Assembly (NCBI RefSeq): GCF_039830145.1
Contig: NZ_CP156082.1
Location: 886,001 to 950,000, forward strand
Direction: 5' to 3'
DNA from: Croceibacterium sp. TMG7-5b_MA50
GTDB taxonomy: Bacteria; Pseudomonadota; Alphaproteobacteria; Sphingomonadales; Sphingomonadaceae
DNA length: 64,000 nucleotides
Position numbers and translations under genes: made by a program. A model generated the notes under the pieces. It did not search any database and was not told the origin of the DNA. It was given only the letters and a program-made list of their open reading frames with translations. Shown piece by piece: positions 48,053-55,889 of this stretch; position 1 is the first letter of the stretch; each line of letters starts with the position of its first letter.

Positions 48053-48616
48053 ATGACCAAAGGCACCCTGACCGCCCGCCCGCGCCCGCCTAAGGAGACG
48101 CCCGCGCCCGCGGCGACCCCACCGGCAGGCAGCAAGGCCGGGAATCTGCAGGACCTATTCCTCAATCACCTTCGGCGCGAGAAAATGCCCGTCACCATGT
48201 TCCTGGTGAAGGGCGTGAAGCTGCAGGGCATTGTCACATGGTTCGACAATTTCTCGATCCTGCTGCGGCGCGACGGACAGTCGCAGCTGGTGTACAAGCA
48301 TGCGATCTCCACCATTATGCCGGCGCAGCCGGTTGATGCCGAACAGTTCGGCACGGGCGGGGACGGGGGGCGCAAGCAGAAGCTGCTGCAGGACATCTTC
48401 CTGTCGCGCGTGCGTGATGCCGGCGTCGCCGTGACCATGTTCCTGGTAAACGGCGTCATGCTGCAGGGGCGGATCGCCGCATATGACCTGTTCTGCATGT
48501 TGCTGGAACGCGAAGGCTATGTACAGCTTGCCTACAAGCATGCGGTCTCGACGATCCAGCCCGCGGCACCGGTGGACCTGACTACCGACATGGACGAGGA
48601 AGGCGAGGAAAGCTGA
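48053..48616 (+). CDS. hfq: double-length RNA chaperone Hfq (two Sm domains)
   Basis: A 187-aa protein holding two Hfq domains in tandem: residues 31-90 ([20 protein letters not shown] to [10 protein letters not shown]) and 111-170 ([20 protein letters not shown] to [10 protein letters not shown]), joined by a Gly-rich linker. Both keep the Sm2 YKHA signature; the second is more diverged. Normal Hfq has one domain of about 80 residues and forms hexamers, so a fused protein would build the ring from three subunits. Such fusions are known from sphingomonads. A Pro/Ala-rich N-terminal tail precedes. ATG 48053 has GGAG 9 nt upstream; ATG 48014 is less likely. Confidence 0.95.
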   Translation: MTKGTLTARPRPPKETPAPAATPPAGSKAGNLQDLFLNHLRREKMPVTMFLVKGVKLQGIVTWFDNFSILLRRDGQSQLVYKHAISTIMPAQPVDAEQFGTGGDGGRKQKLLQDIFLSRVRDAGVAVTMFLVNGVMLQGRIAAYDLFCMLLEREGYVQLAYKHAVSTIQPAAPVDLTTDMDEEGEES

Positions 48617-48666
48617 ATTTCGGCGACGACATAGAGGGCGAGGTCACCCGGGGCGCTCCCGCGCTG

Positions 48667-49941
48667 GTGATCTGCCCCGATATCCGCAAGGACCGCCAGA
48701 CGCGCGATCCGGAAGCGCGGCTGGAGGAGGCGAAGGGGCTGGCGCTCGCCATCGGGCTCGACGTGCGCGAGGCGTTCGTCGTTCCCGTGCGCGACGTGCG
48801 ACCGGGCACGCTGTTTGGCGAGGGCCAGATCGAGCGTATTGCCACCGACGCCAACATGGCGGAAGCGGAACTGGTGATCGTGGATGGCGCACTTTCCGCC
48901 ATCCAGCAGCGCAACCTGGAAGACCGGCTGAAGCGCAAGGTAATCGACCGCACCGGGCTGATCCTGGAGATCTTCGGGGAACGCGCCGCCACGGCGGAAG
49001 GCCGGTTGCAGGTCGAACTGGCGCACCTCGATTACCAGCAGAGCCGGCTGGTCCGCAGCTGGACCCACCTTGAGCGGCAGCGCGGCGGCTTCGGGTTCCT
49101 GGGTGGCCCGGGCGAGACCCAGATCGAAGCGGACCGCCGCATGATCCGCGCCCGCATGGGTCGCCTGCGCCGTGAGCTGGAGCAGGTGCGCCGCACCCGC
49201 GCACTGCATCGCAGCCGCCGCGACCGGGCGCCGTGGCCGGTGATCGCGCTGGTCGGTTACACCAATGCCGGCAAGTCGACGATCTTCAACCGGCTGACCG
49301 GGGCGGGCGTGTTGGCGGAGGACCTGCTGTTCGCCACGCTGGACCCGACGATGCGCGCCATCGGCCTGCCGGGTGTGGAGAAGGCCATCCTGTCCGATAC
49401 TGTGGGCTTCATCTCCGACCTGCCGACACAGCTCGTCGCTGCGTTCCGCGCCACGCTGGAGGAGGTGACCGCCGCCAGCGTGATCCTGCATGTGCGCGAC
49501 ATTGCCAATCCCGACAGCGCCGACCAGAAGCGGGAAGTGCTGGAGATCCTGGCCGAACTGGGTGTCGGCACGGGCGAGGGCCCGTTCGCCGATATCCCGA
49601 TCGTGGAGGTCTGGAACAAGTGGGACCTGCTACCGCCCGAGCAGCAGGCGGAGTTGGCCCATGTGGCGGAAGGCGAGCCCGACATCCTGCACCTGTCGGC
49701 ACTGACCGGCGAGGGGATGGACGAGTTGCTGACGCGGCTCGGCGCCCTGCTGACGGGCGGCGCGCGCGTCCACACGATCACGCTCGACGCGGCGGACGGA
49801 CAGCGGATCGCCTGGCTGCACGCGCATGGCGAAGTGCTGGCCGACCACGATGCGGGGGTCGGTGCGGCCGGACCGCGCCGGGCGCTCGATGTCCGCCTGA
49901 CCGAACGCGAATGGGGCCGCTTCCACGCGCTATCCGGCTAG
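48667..49941 (+). CDS. hflX: ribosome-associated GTPase HflX
   Basis: A GTPase that binds and splits stalled 70S ribosomes. N-terminal HflX domain (RLEEAKGLALAIGL, GTLFGEGQIERI, ERQRGGFGFLGGPGETQIE), then G1 VGYTNAGKST near residue 196, G3 SDTVGF, G4 NKWD. The coordinates use GTG 48667, the first standard start. The upstream codons ([17 protein letters not shown]) look like genuine HflX N-terminus, back to a CTG at 48613 that overlaps the hfq stop as CTGA. The true start may therefore be that CTG, giving 18 more residues. Confidence 0.93.
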   Translation: MICPDIRKDRQTRDPEARLEEAKGLALAIGLDVREAFVVPVRDVRPGTLFGEGQIERIATDANMAEAELVIVDGALSAIQQRNLEDRLKRKVIDRTGLILEIFGERAATAEGRLQVELAHLDYQQSRLVRSWTHLERQRGGFGFLGGPGETQIEADRRMIRARMGRLRRELEQVRRTRALHRSRRDRAPWPVIALVGYTNAGKSTIFNRLTGAGVLAEDLLFATLDPTMRAIGLPGVEKAILSDTVGFISDLPTQLVAAFRATLEEVTAASVILHVRDIANPDSADQKREVLEILAELGVGTGEGPFADIPIVEVWNKWDLLPPEQQAELAHVAEGEPDILHLSALTGEGMDELLTRLGALLTGGARVHTITLDAADGQRIAWLHAHGEVLADHDAGVGAAGPRRALDVRLTEREWGRFHALSG

Positions 49942-50169
49942 GATCTGCGGACCAGCGCCGGTCGGATCACGCTGGAAGTTGACACTAAGTTGACACCTAC
50001 CTTGAGCCGGCAGGACGGGCACCTGTGACGCACCTGCCGATTGACGGCGGGTGCGTGCGAAGGGGTCTGGCGAGCCATGGCCGTCCTATGACAGGTGAGT
50101 TCCCTGTAGGACAGCATCGGCGGGTCAGTTCATTTTTAGGAATGACGGAAAACGCCCCATTGCGGACCT
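49942..50169. other. intergenic region after hflX
   Basis: No gene is supported in these 228 bp. Visible structure: a direct repeat AGTTGACAC at 49977-49985 and 49988-49996; repeated GCACCTG at about 50019-50036; and an imperfect hairpin at 50083-50112 (GTCCTA...CAGG pairing with CCTG...TAGGAC). A small RNA or a regulatory site is possible but not demonstrable. Confidence 0.4.
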
Positions 50170-50568
50170 TCAGTCCTCCCCGTGCGCAGCATGGGGAGGG
50201 GGACCAGCCGCAGGCTGGTGGAGGGGTGTGGCACAGCGTTTGACGATGGCGCCGGCCACGCGGTCCAGGTCACTCAGGATGTCTGCCGCTGCAATGCGGA
50301 TGACCTCAACCCCTTCCTGTCGCAACCAGCTATCCCGGTCGATGTCGCGCGCCGGATTGTCGCCCATGTCGTGGACGATGCCGTCCACCTCTATGGCGAT
50401 GCGTTGGGCGGAGCAGTAGAAGTCGAGCACGAAGGGTCCGACAGGATGCTGTCGTCTGAACTTGAGGCCTGCCGGACGGGTGCGCAGCACGCCCCAGAGC
50501 ATCAGCTCCGGCTTGGTCATCGTTCGGCATAAGCGTCGGGCGGTCAGGACTGTCGTGCGTCGTGCCAT
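50170..50568 (-). CDS. DUF559 (PD-(D/E)XK endonuclease-fold) protein inside paired repeats
   Basis: A 132-aa protein of the DUF559 family, related in fold to Vsr-type endonucleases. TKPELMLWGVLRTR and LKFRRQHPVGPFVLDFYC lead to the conserved acidic strand IAIEVDGIVHD; the D of VLDFYC and E/D of IEVDG are the likely metal ligands. Its start ATG and GGAGGGG ribosome-binding site are both inside repeat copy C. Its last 20 residues (ATPLHQPAAGPPPHAAHGED) are encoded by inverted copy B. The gene thus forms one unit with the repeats. Activity and target are unknown. Confidence 0.85.
   Translation of the reverse strand: MARRTTVLTARRLCRTMTKPELMLWGVLRTRPAGLKFRRQHPVGPFVLDFYCSAQRIAIEVDGIVHDMGDNPARDIDRDSWLRQEGVEVIRIAAADILSDLDRVAGAIVKRCATPLHQPAAGPPPHAAHGED
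50174..50238 (+). repeat. two-hairpin repeat, copy B (3' end of the DUF559 gene)
   Basis: Begins TCCTCCCC and folds as CTCCCCGTGC-gca-GCATGGGGAG, then ACCAGCC-gca-GGCTGGT, and ends GAGGGGTGTGGCACAGCG. Stem changes relative to copies A and C are compensated on the other arm. It is inverted with respect to copy C. Confidence 0.88.
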
Positions 50569-50620
50569 ACCCCTCCACCACCCTGCGGGTGGTCCCCCTC
50601 CCCATCTGCGATGGGGAGGA
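50558..50620 (-). repeat. two-hairpin repeat, copy C (5' end of the DUF559 gene)
   Basis: Read on the minus strand it begins TCCTCCCC, folds as CTCCCCATC-gca-GATGGGGAG and ACCACCC-gca-GGGTGGT, and ends GAGGGGTATGGCACGACG. The GGAGGGG is the ribosome-binding site and the ATG the start codon of the DUF559 gene, whose first residues MARR lie in the repeat. Confidence 0.88.
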
Positions 50621-50671
50621 TCAAGACGTCCCGGCTAGAGGCACTGTTCGTTATCTACCCATCCCTGACCT

Positions 50672-51436
50672 TCAGCTTGCACCCTCGCGCTCACCGGCTT
50701 TGACGGCCTGCCACAGGGCCTCTTGCCGCTTCAGATCGAGAGCCGCGAAGCCACCATCCGCCAGCGTCTCCATCGCACGGTAGCGGCGCTCGAACTTCTC
50801 GTTCGCGCGGCGGAGCGCCTGTTCGGCGTCGATGCCGTGGGCGCGTACCAGATTGACGGCGGCGAACAGCAGGTCGCCGGCTTCCTCCTCCGCGGTGTCG
50901 GGGCCGGCGTCGGCCAGTTCTTCCATCTCTTCCACCACCTTGGCGCGCGGGCCGGCGGTGTCGGGCCAGTCGAAGCCATCGCGTGCGGCGCGGCGCTGCA
51001 GCTTGTCGGCACGCAACAAGGCGGGCAGGGCGCGGGCGACGCCGTCCATGGCGCTGCTGGCGCCGGATGCCTGCCGCTCCGCCGCCTTCAGCATCTCCCA
51101 TGCGGTGTGGTCGGTGTCCGCATCGCCGAAGATGTGCGGATGGCGCGCCTCCATCTTGTCGGCGATGGCGCGGGCCACGTCGGCGAAGGCGAACAGCCCC
51201 GCCTCCTCCGCGATGCGGGCATGGAACACCACCTGCAGCAGCAGGTCGCCCAATTCACCCTTCAGCTCGCCATGATCGTCCCGCTCGATCGCATCGGCGA
51301 CCTCGTACGCTTCCTCGATCGTGTAGGGCGCGATGGTGGCGAAGGTCTGCTCCCGGTCCCACTCGCAACCCGCCACCGGATCGCGCAGCCGCGCCATGAT
51401 GGCGAGCAGGCGCTGCAGCTGGTCCACCTGCGTCAC
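50672..51436 (-). CDS. mazG: nucleoside triphosphate pyrophosphohydrolase MazG
   Basis: A 254-aa house-cleaning enzyme hydrolysing (d)NTPs to NMPs and PPi, also lowering ppGpp in some bacteria. Two MazG domains are seen: the N-terminal one with YTIEEAYEVADAIERDD and ELGDLLLQVVFHARIAEE, and a C-terminal one with KVVEEMEELAD and EEEAGDLLFAAVNLVRAHG. GTG 51436 overlaps the upstream stop (GTGA), joining it to the glycan cluster transcript. A TTG at 51445 is less likely. Confidence 0.93.
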   Translation of the reverse strand: MTQVDQLQRLLAIMARLRDPVAGCEWDREQTFATIAPYTIEEAYEVADAIERDDHGELKGELGDLLLQVVFHARIAEEAGLFAFADVARAIADKMEARHPHIFGDADTDHTAWEMLKAAERQASGASSAMDGVARALPALLRADKLQRRAARDGFDWPDTAGPRAKVVEEMEELADAGPDTAEEEAGDLLFAAVNLVRAHGIDAEQALRRANEKFERRYRAMETLADGGFAALDLKRQEALWQAVKAGEREGAS

Positions 51437-52197
51437 CGTACCCAAGAAGCGGCGGCGGGCGGCGGATCGGCGGTGAAGCCCGCCACCTGGTCCGGCGTAC
51501 CAAGCATGCCGACATCCTCCAGCGCGAGGCTGCCCATGGTGACCAGCCCGCCCTCCTCGATCAGGCGATTATACATCGGCGCGATGTAACGCTCCCCTTT
51601 CTCGGTGCCCTGGCCATCGGCGAAGAAGCGATCGTATAGTGCGATGTACTCGGCGGCGGAGGCGAACCAGTAGAGCCCGACCGTTGCGTGGGGGGAGATG
51701 CGCACCTTCTCCCGCAGTTCCAGCACGCGTCCATCATCATTGGTGCGGCAGAACGACCAACCATCCCCCGGTCCGGGGAAGCACGGGACCCATCCGGCCG
51801 ATCCCGCAGGCACCTGGCCCGGGGCCATGGCGCCAGGCGCCACAAAGGTGTCGATGTTGAACACGGCGAACGGTGTATCGGGATCGCTGCGTTGCGCCAG
51901 CAGCAGCGCGGTGGTCGCCTGCCCATCGGTCACGCCGTCCAGTTCCACCACCTCGCCCATCGCGATGTCGAGCGCGCCGCAGCGTTCGGCGAGGAACGGC
52001 CGTGCATCCTCCTCCGCTCGCGTGGCGAAGGTGAAGTGCCAGCCTGCCTGCCGGAACGATTCCATCGCCAGCATCGACCAGTCGAACAACGGCCGGCCCA
52101 GCACCACGATCTCGTATTTCGGCCGGGTATAGCCCGCCTTGATGAACCGGCTGCCAAGGCCGGCCATGGTGACGGCGACGCTGCCCGGAACGGTCAC
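51433..52197 (-). CDS. nucleotidyltransferase of a surface-glycan cluster
   Basis: A 254-aa NTP-transferase-fold protein: VTMAGLGSRFIKAGYTRPKYEIVV is close to the sugar-nucleotidyltransferase signature, and FAVFNIDTFV is the metal-binding strand. Related enzymes in capsule loci make nucleotide-activated small groups or sugars. Directly coupled to a HAD phosphatase and an APH-fold kinase, it probably activates the molecule that pair produces. Substrate unknown. Confidence 0.82.
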   Translation of the reverse strand: MTVPGSVAVTMAGLGSRFIKAGYTRPKYEIVVLGRPLFDWSMLAMESFRQAGWHFTFATRAEEDARPFLAERCGALDIAMGEVVELDGVTDGQATTALLLAQRSDPDTPFAVFNIDTFVAPGAMAPGQVPAGSAGWVPCFPGPGDGWSFCRTNDDGRVLELREKVRISPHATVGLYWFASAAEYIALYDRFFADGQGTEKGERYIAPMYNRLIEEGGLVTMGSLALEDVGMLGTPDQVAGFTADPPPAAASWVR

Positions 52198-52589
52198 AAC
52201 GTGCGGTCCCGTTCGCAGATGGCGGCCAGTTCCTCCAGCGAATGGTTCAGGAATTCACGCGGGCGCACCGTGCGGTCATCGACGTAGAACCCGTCATGCC
52301 CCGGCCAGGGCTTGGCCATGGTGATCTCGTCATAAGGGACGCCATGTTCGTCCAGCCACTTGGTCAGCTTCGGGAACACGTTGCGGTAGATCTCCCCCAC
52401 GTTCCCGTCATAGGTCCGCATGCCGCGGGACGAGGCCAGGATGATGCGCCAGCCCTGCTGGTGCAGCTCCACCAGCTTCGCCTTCATGTTGGGATCGCAG
52501 GCAAGGGCGGCGTAGTCGTCTTCCGGTCCCTTGATCTTGCACAGGGTGCCGTCGATGTCGCAGACCAGCACCCGCTCCTTGGCTATCAC
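52194..52589 (-). CDS. small HAD-family phosphatase (capsule type)
   Basis: A 131-aa HAD protein with the nucleophile motif LVCDIDGTLC, motif II in IILASSRG, and a C-terminal DGFYVDDRTVRPREFL. No cap domain, as in small capsule-biosynthesis phosphatases. It overlaps the nucleotidyltransferase and the kinase by 4 nt each, so the three act as a module, likely dephosphorylating a sugar or polyol phosphate intermediate. Confidence 0.82.
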   Translation of the reverse strand: MIAKERVLVCDIDGTLCKIKGPEDDYAALACDPNMKAKLVELHQQGWRIILASSRGMRTYDGNVGEIYRNVFPKLTKWLDEHGVPYDEITMAKPWPGHDGFYVDDRTVRPREFLNHSLEELAAICERDRTL

Positions 52590-54046
52590 GCGAGGGTTCC
52601 TTCCAGTTCGTCCATGATGGCGCAGGCGATCAGGCAGAAGCCCGGCAGCTTGCGCGGGGTATCGCGGTGGAGCGGCAGCATCGACAGGAACAGCGACAGC
52701 TCGTAGGCCCGTACCACGCGCCGGTCGAAGCCTTCTGCCGCCAGCCGTTCCGCGAAGGCGGTCTGCATCCAGTGAGGCGGCCCCTGATTGTCGAGGTCGA
52801 GCACCAGTCGCAGGTCATCACCCACGCGGCATTCGAACAGACCGTTGTTGACGAAGTCGTATCCGCCCAGGATCGAGTGGCTGAACTTGGCGAGATCATA
52901 CAGCGGATGCATCCATGCCTCGTCCAGCGTGGTCGCGCCCTTGGGATCGATCAGGCGGAACAGACCGATGTTCCGGCTAAACAGGATGTTCGACAGACAC
53001 GGATCCCCATGCCCGATGGCCAGCGCGCTGCTGCGGTCCGCGCCGATCGCCCGTTCGATCAGGGCGGCGGCCTGCCGCCCCATGCTGACGATGTCGCCAC
53101 GGGGTCCGCCATGGGCCAGCACGGCATTCATCCGGCGCCCTTCACCGGTCTGCAGCAATTGCTCCAGCCGCTCCTCCATCTTGCCCAGAATGGCGCTGCG
53201 CGCCGCCGCCTGCACATCGCCGACGCCGACCTCGCGCATGGCGCGCGCGTTCACGAATTCGAAGAACCGGTCGAGCAGCCGGCCGAAGCTGGCGGGATCG
53301 AAGCTGTGATGCACGATCTGCAGTGCCGCGTCGGGCACCGCCAGGTTCTCCATGGAATAGCTGGCCCGCCCATCCTCCTCCCGATAGTCGAACGTCGGCA
53401 GCAGGAACCGCTTCATCGGTTCGGGCACGACATGGAAGAAGCCGTACTCGCCCCGCATCTTCTTCACGTCAGCGGAGGATTTGCGGAACACATCGCCCGT
53501 GACCTGGCTGCTGTTGAAGAAGCGGACCTCCGTCGCGCCGGTCATGTAGCGGAGGAAACCGCTCACATCGCGCAGGTCCGTGAAGCCGGCGGCGTTGCCG
53601 ACCTCCACGCTGCTGGCGGCGAAATTGTCGAAGAAGAACCGCCGACTGCGCGCATCGGGACAGGTCAGCAGAGCGGTGGCGTCGGCCCGGTCCAGCAGCG
53701 TGACCGCCTCGTCATCGAAACGGCCACCGAACAGCACGGCGCCGGGCGCGAAGGGCAGCTTGCGCAGGGTGCGGGCGAACAGGTCCAGATCGACCGGGAT
53801 CAGGCTGCTGGGCAGGCGGAATACCCAGCTGTCCGCCCGGCGCTGTCCCAGCCGCTCCACCAGCGCGTCGCGCCCGGCGGCATCGGTAACCCGCACGAAC
53901 TCGAACAGGCGTTCGCGCGCCACGATCCGCTCGATCAGGTCGGCCAACCGCTGCTTCCGCTTCAGCACATCGCCGTACCGGTCCACGCCGATGATGTCGC
54001 GGATCGTCGCCGGCGCCAGCTGGCTGTCGTCATATACGAACAGCAT
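52586..54046 (-). CDS. APH-fold kinase-like protein of the glycan cluster
   Basis: A 486-aa protein. The C-terminal half resembles aminoglycoside/choline kinases: AIGHGDPCLSNILFSRN (HGDxxxxN catalytic loop) and FRLIDPKGA (metal-binding D). The N-terminal 180 residues (starting MLFVYDDSQLAPATIRDIIG) form a separate domain I cannot assign. The middle contains FFNSSQVTGDVFRKSS, which may hold the nucleotide-binding lysine. It probably phosphorylates a small precursor for the neighbouring nucleotidyltransferase. ATG 54046 lies 5 nt after the upstream gene's stop. Confidence 0.75.
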   Translation of the reverse strand: MLFVYDDSQLAPATIRDIIGVDRYGDVLKRKQRLADLIERIVARERLFEFVRVTDAAGRDALVERLGQRRADSWVFRLPSSLIPVDLDLFARTLRKLPFAPGAVLFGGRFDDEAVTLLDRADATALLTCPDARSRRFFFDNFAASSVEVGNAAGFTDLRDVSGFLRYMTGATEVRFFNSSQVTGDVFRKSSADVKKMRGEYGFFHVVPEPMKRFLLPTFDYREEDGRASYSMENLAVPDAALQIVHHSFDPASFGRLLDRFFEFVNARAMREVGVGDVQAAARSAILGKMEERLEQLLQTGEGRRMNAVLAHGGPRGDIVSMGRQAAALIERAIGADRSSALAIGHGDPCLSNILFSRNIGLFRLIDPKGATTLDEAWMHPLYDLAKFSHSILGGYDFVNNGLFECRVGDDLRLVLDLDNQGPPHWMQTAFAERLAAEGFDRRVVRAYELSLFLSMLPLHRDTPRKLPGFCLIACAIMDELEGTLA

Positions 54047-54051
54047 CGGGG

Positions 54052-55029
54052 TCAGGCCTTTCCGGCTGCGGGCAGGGCGATGCCGTCGGCGCCGGGCAGG
54101 CGCACCCGCCGCGGCTCCGCCTGCTGGCGGCGGCCATAGGGCAGGGGCACCCAGATCCACACCAGCAGCATCGCATCGAAGAACACGAACGTCGCCAGCG
54201 CCAGGGCGCGCGGCGACAGGTCACCCAGAAGCAGCACGCGCCAGCTGGCATCGGCCCGGCCCAGCGTGGCCGCGACCGTGCCGCCGGTGGACAGCAATTG
54301 GGGGTCCAGCGCCGCCAGGATCGCGCCCACGGCGACCAGTTCCATGCTCCAGATCCCGAGCGTCGCCAGCACCAGGAAGGCGGGGGCGGCGCTGATCACC
54401 TGGCGGCTGATGTCGAGCATGCCGCGCGCCTTGCTAACCTTGGCGAGCACCGACAAGGCCCGATCCTGGTAATGGTTGACGAAGATGTGGCGCTGCACCT
54501 GCTCAAGCAGCACGGGCAGGACGAAGAAGGCGAGCACCAGCAGCGTGAGGCCCGCGCCGGCCAGGGCGACCGGGATGGCCGCGTTCCACCCGCCGCTCGC
54601 CAGCAGCAGCAGGGCGAGGCCGATCAGCACCACGCCATCCATCGACCGGTCGATCACCAGCACGATGATCGCGCGCGACCATGACTTCGCAATGCGCGCC
54701 AATTCCGATAGGCGGATCAGCTCGTCCAGCTTGAACGGCAGCACCAGCGACCAAGGCGCCACGAACAGGTGCAGCAGCACCAGCGTGCGGAAACTCGCCC
54801 CGGTCAACGGCATGGCGATCACCGCCAGGCGGAAGGCGCGCATCAGGTGCGCCAGGATATACAGCCCGCCCGCAAGCAGGCAGGCGAACAGCAGGCGCCC
54901 GGTGAACAGCCACTCCCCGGCGGACAGCACGCCGATGCTGCGCACCAGGAGAGCGGCGAAGACCACCGCGGAAATGGCGGTGGCGGGCCACCGGCCGTTT
55001 GCGCGCAAGGAGGCCGCGAAATCGCTCAC
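54052..55029 (-). CDS. UPF0104 / lysylphosphatidylglycerol synthase-like membrane protein
   Basis: A 325-aa polytopic membrane protein (about eight spans) with the UPF0104 pattern: YILAHLMRAFRLAVIAMPL, PFKLDELIRLSELARIAKSW, VIDRSMDGVVLIGLALLLL. Members sit in polysaccharide and lipid-modification loci and may move lipid-linked precursors. The GTG at 55029 overlaps the GT2 stop (GTGA), which I prefer to the longer frame. Confidence 0.82.
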   Translation of the reverse strand: MSDFAASLRANGRWPATAISAVVFAALLVRSIGVLSAGEWLFTGRLLFACLLAGGLYILAHLMRAFRLAVIAMPLTGASFRTLVLLHLFVAPWSLVLPFKLDELIRLSELARIAKSWSRAIIVLVIDRSMDGVVLIGLALLLLASGGWNAAIPVALAGAGLTLLVLAFFVLPVLLEQVQRHIFVNHYQDRALSVLAKVSKARGMLDISRQVISAAPAFLVLATLGIWSMELVAVGAILAALDPQLLSTGGTVAATLGRADASWRVLLLGDLSPRALALATFVFFDAMLLVWIWVPLPYGRRQQAEPRRVRLPGADGIALPAAGKA

Positions 55030-55889
55030 GCGCGGAACTGCGCCTCCGCCGGCCATGCCCGCACCAATGTCGCCGGGTATGCGTCCCGCGGCACGTCGCG
55101 ATGTTCTGCCTCGTGGAACTTGCCGACGGACAGCAGCCGTTGCCGCAGCAGCTTCAGCATCCTAAGTCCCTGGCTGAACAGCTTGGCATTGGACACCTGG
55201 TCATCCTCCCGCCAGTTGATCGGAAAGAAGCGCATGCGATGTCCATGGTCGGCGAGGCCGAACACCAGGAAGTAGTTGAAGGTCAGGTTGTCGGCATATT
55301 TCAGGTGGAACCCGGTATCGAAGATGCTGACCCGGAACAGGTTGAGCCCCGATCCCAGGTCGCTGAACCACTGGCCACCGATGATCGAGAAGATCGCGTT
55401 GAACGCATGGTTGGCCAGCGTCCGCAACGTCGAATAGCCCTGCAACGTGGCCCCGCGCATGAACCGCGCGCCCAGCAGCGCATCGACCTGCCGGTGCTCG
55501 CCCTGCGCGATATGGGGTTGCAGGTCGGCGATCGAACCCTGATCGTCACCGTGCAGCACCACCAGATAGGTGAAGCCGTTCCGCCGGGCGAAGTCGATCG
55601 CCACTTTGTGCGATCCGCCGAGGCCATAATTGTCATCGTTGCGCAGCAGGTACTTCTCGCGCACCGGGCTCGCATCCAGCGCCGCCTCCGCCGCAGCCAG
55701 CGTACCGTCGGGGGACTGGTTGTCGATACAGAGCACGGCCATGTCCGCGGGCAGGCCGGCAACCTTCGCGAATTGCTCAATCACGCGCGGGATCTGCGGC
55801 GCGCACCGGTACATCGGCACGAACACCAGGATACGCTCCCCATTCACGTTGGAGGCGGGGGCGTCACCAGAAGCGGATGCGTTGTTCAA
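55026..55889 (-). CDS. family 2 glycosyltransferase
   Basis: A 287-aa GT-A enzyme: ILVFVPMYRCAPQIPRVIEQ opens the fold, then VLCIDNQSPDGTL and VVLHGDDQGS with the metal-binding DD. A region without long membrane spans follows (FSDLGSGLNLFR). Such enzymes transfer sugars to polyprenyl phosphate or a growing glycan; with the adjacent GtrA-like protein it resembles the GtrA/GtrB pairing. Its start overlaps the GtrA gene by 26 nt. Confidence 0.88.
   Translation of the reverse strand: MNNASASGDAPASNVNGERILVFVPMYRCAPQIPRVIEQFAKVAGLPADMAVLCIDNQSPDGTLAAAEAALDASPVREKYLLRNDDNYGLGGSHKVAIDFARRNGFTYLVVLHGDDQGSIADLQPHIAQGEHRQVDALLGARFMRGATLQGYSTLRTLANHAFNAIFSIIGGQWFSDLGSGLNLFRVSIFDTGFHLKYADNLTFNYFLVFGLADHGHRMRFFPINWREDDQVSNAKLFSQGLRMLKLLRQRLLSVGKFHEAEHRDVPRDAYPATLVRAWPAEAQFRA

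Larger units (their letters stand above)
50170..50620 (-). mobile_element. candidate mobile element: DUF559 gene between inverted two-hairpin repeats
   Basis: Two roughly 64-bp repeats in inverted orientation bound a single nuclease-fold gene that begins and ends inside them. A solo copy lies 48 kb away after guaB. The arrangement parallels REP sequences with their RAYT transposase, but with a DUF559 protein instead. No target-site duplication is evident at the outer edges (the flanks after TCCTCCCC differ). Mobility is inference. Confidence 0.5.

Noticed and set aside
50025-50243. 72-aa open frame running into repeat copy B on the plus strand
   Set aside because: GTG start without ribosome-binding site, no motif, and the end is simply the antisense of the repeat and DUF559 gene.
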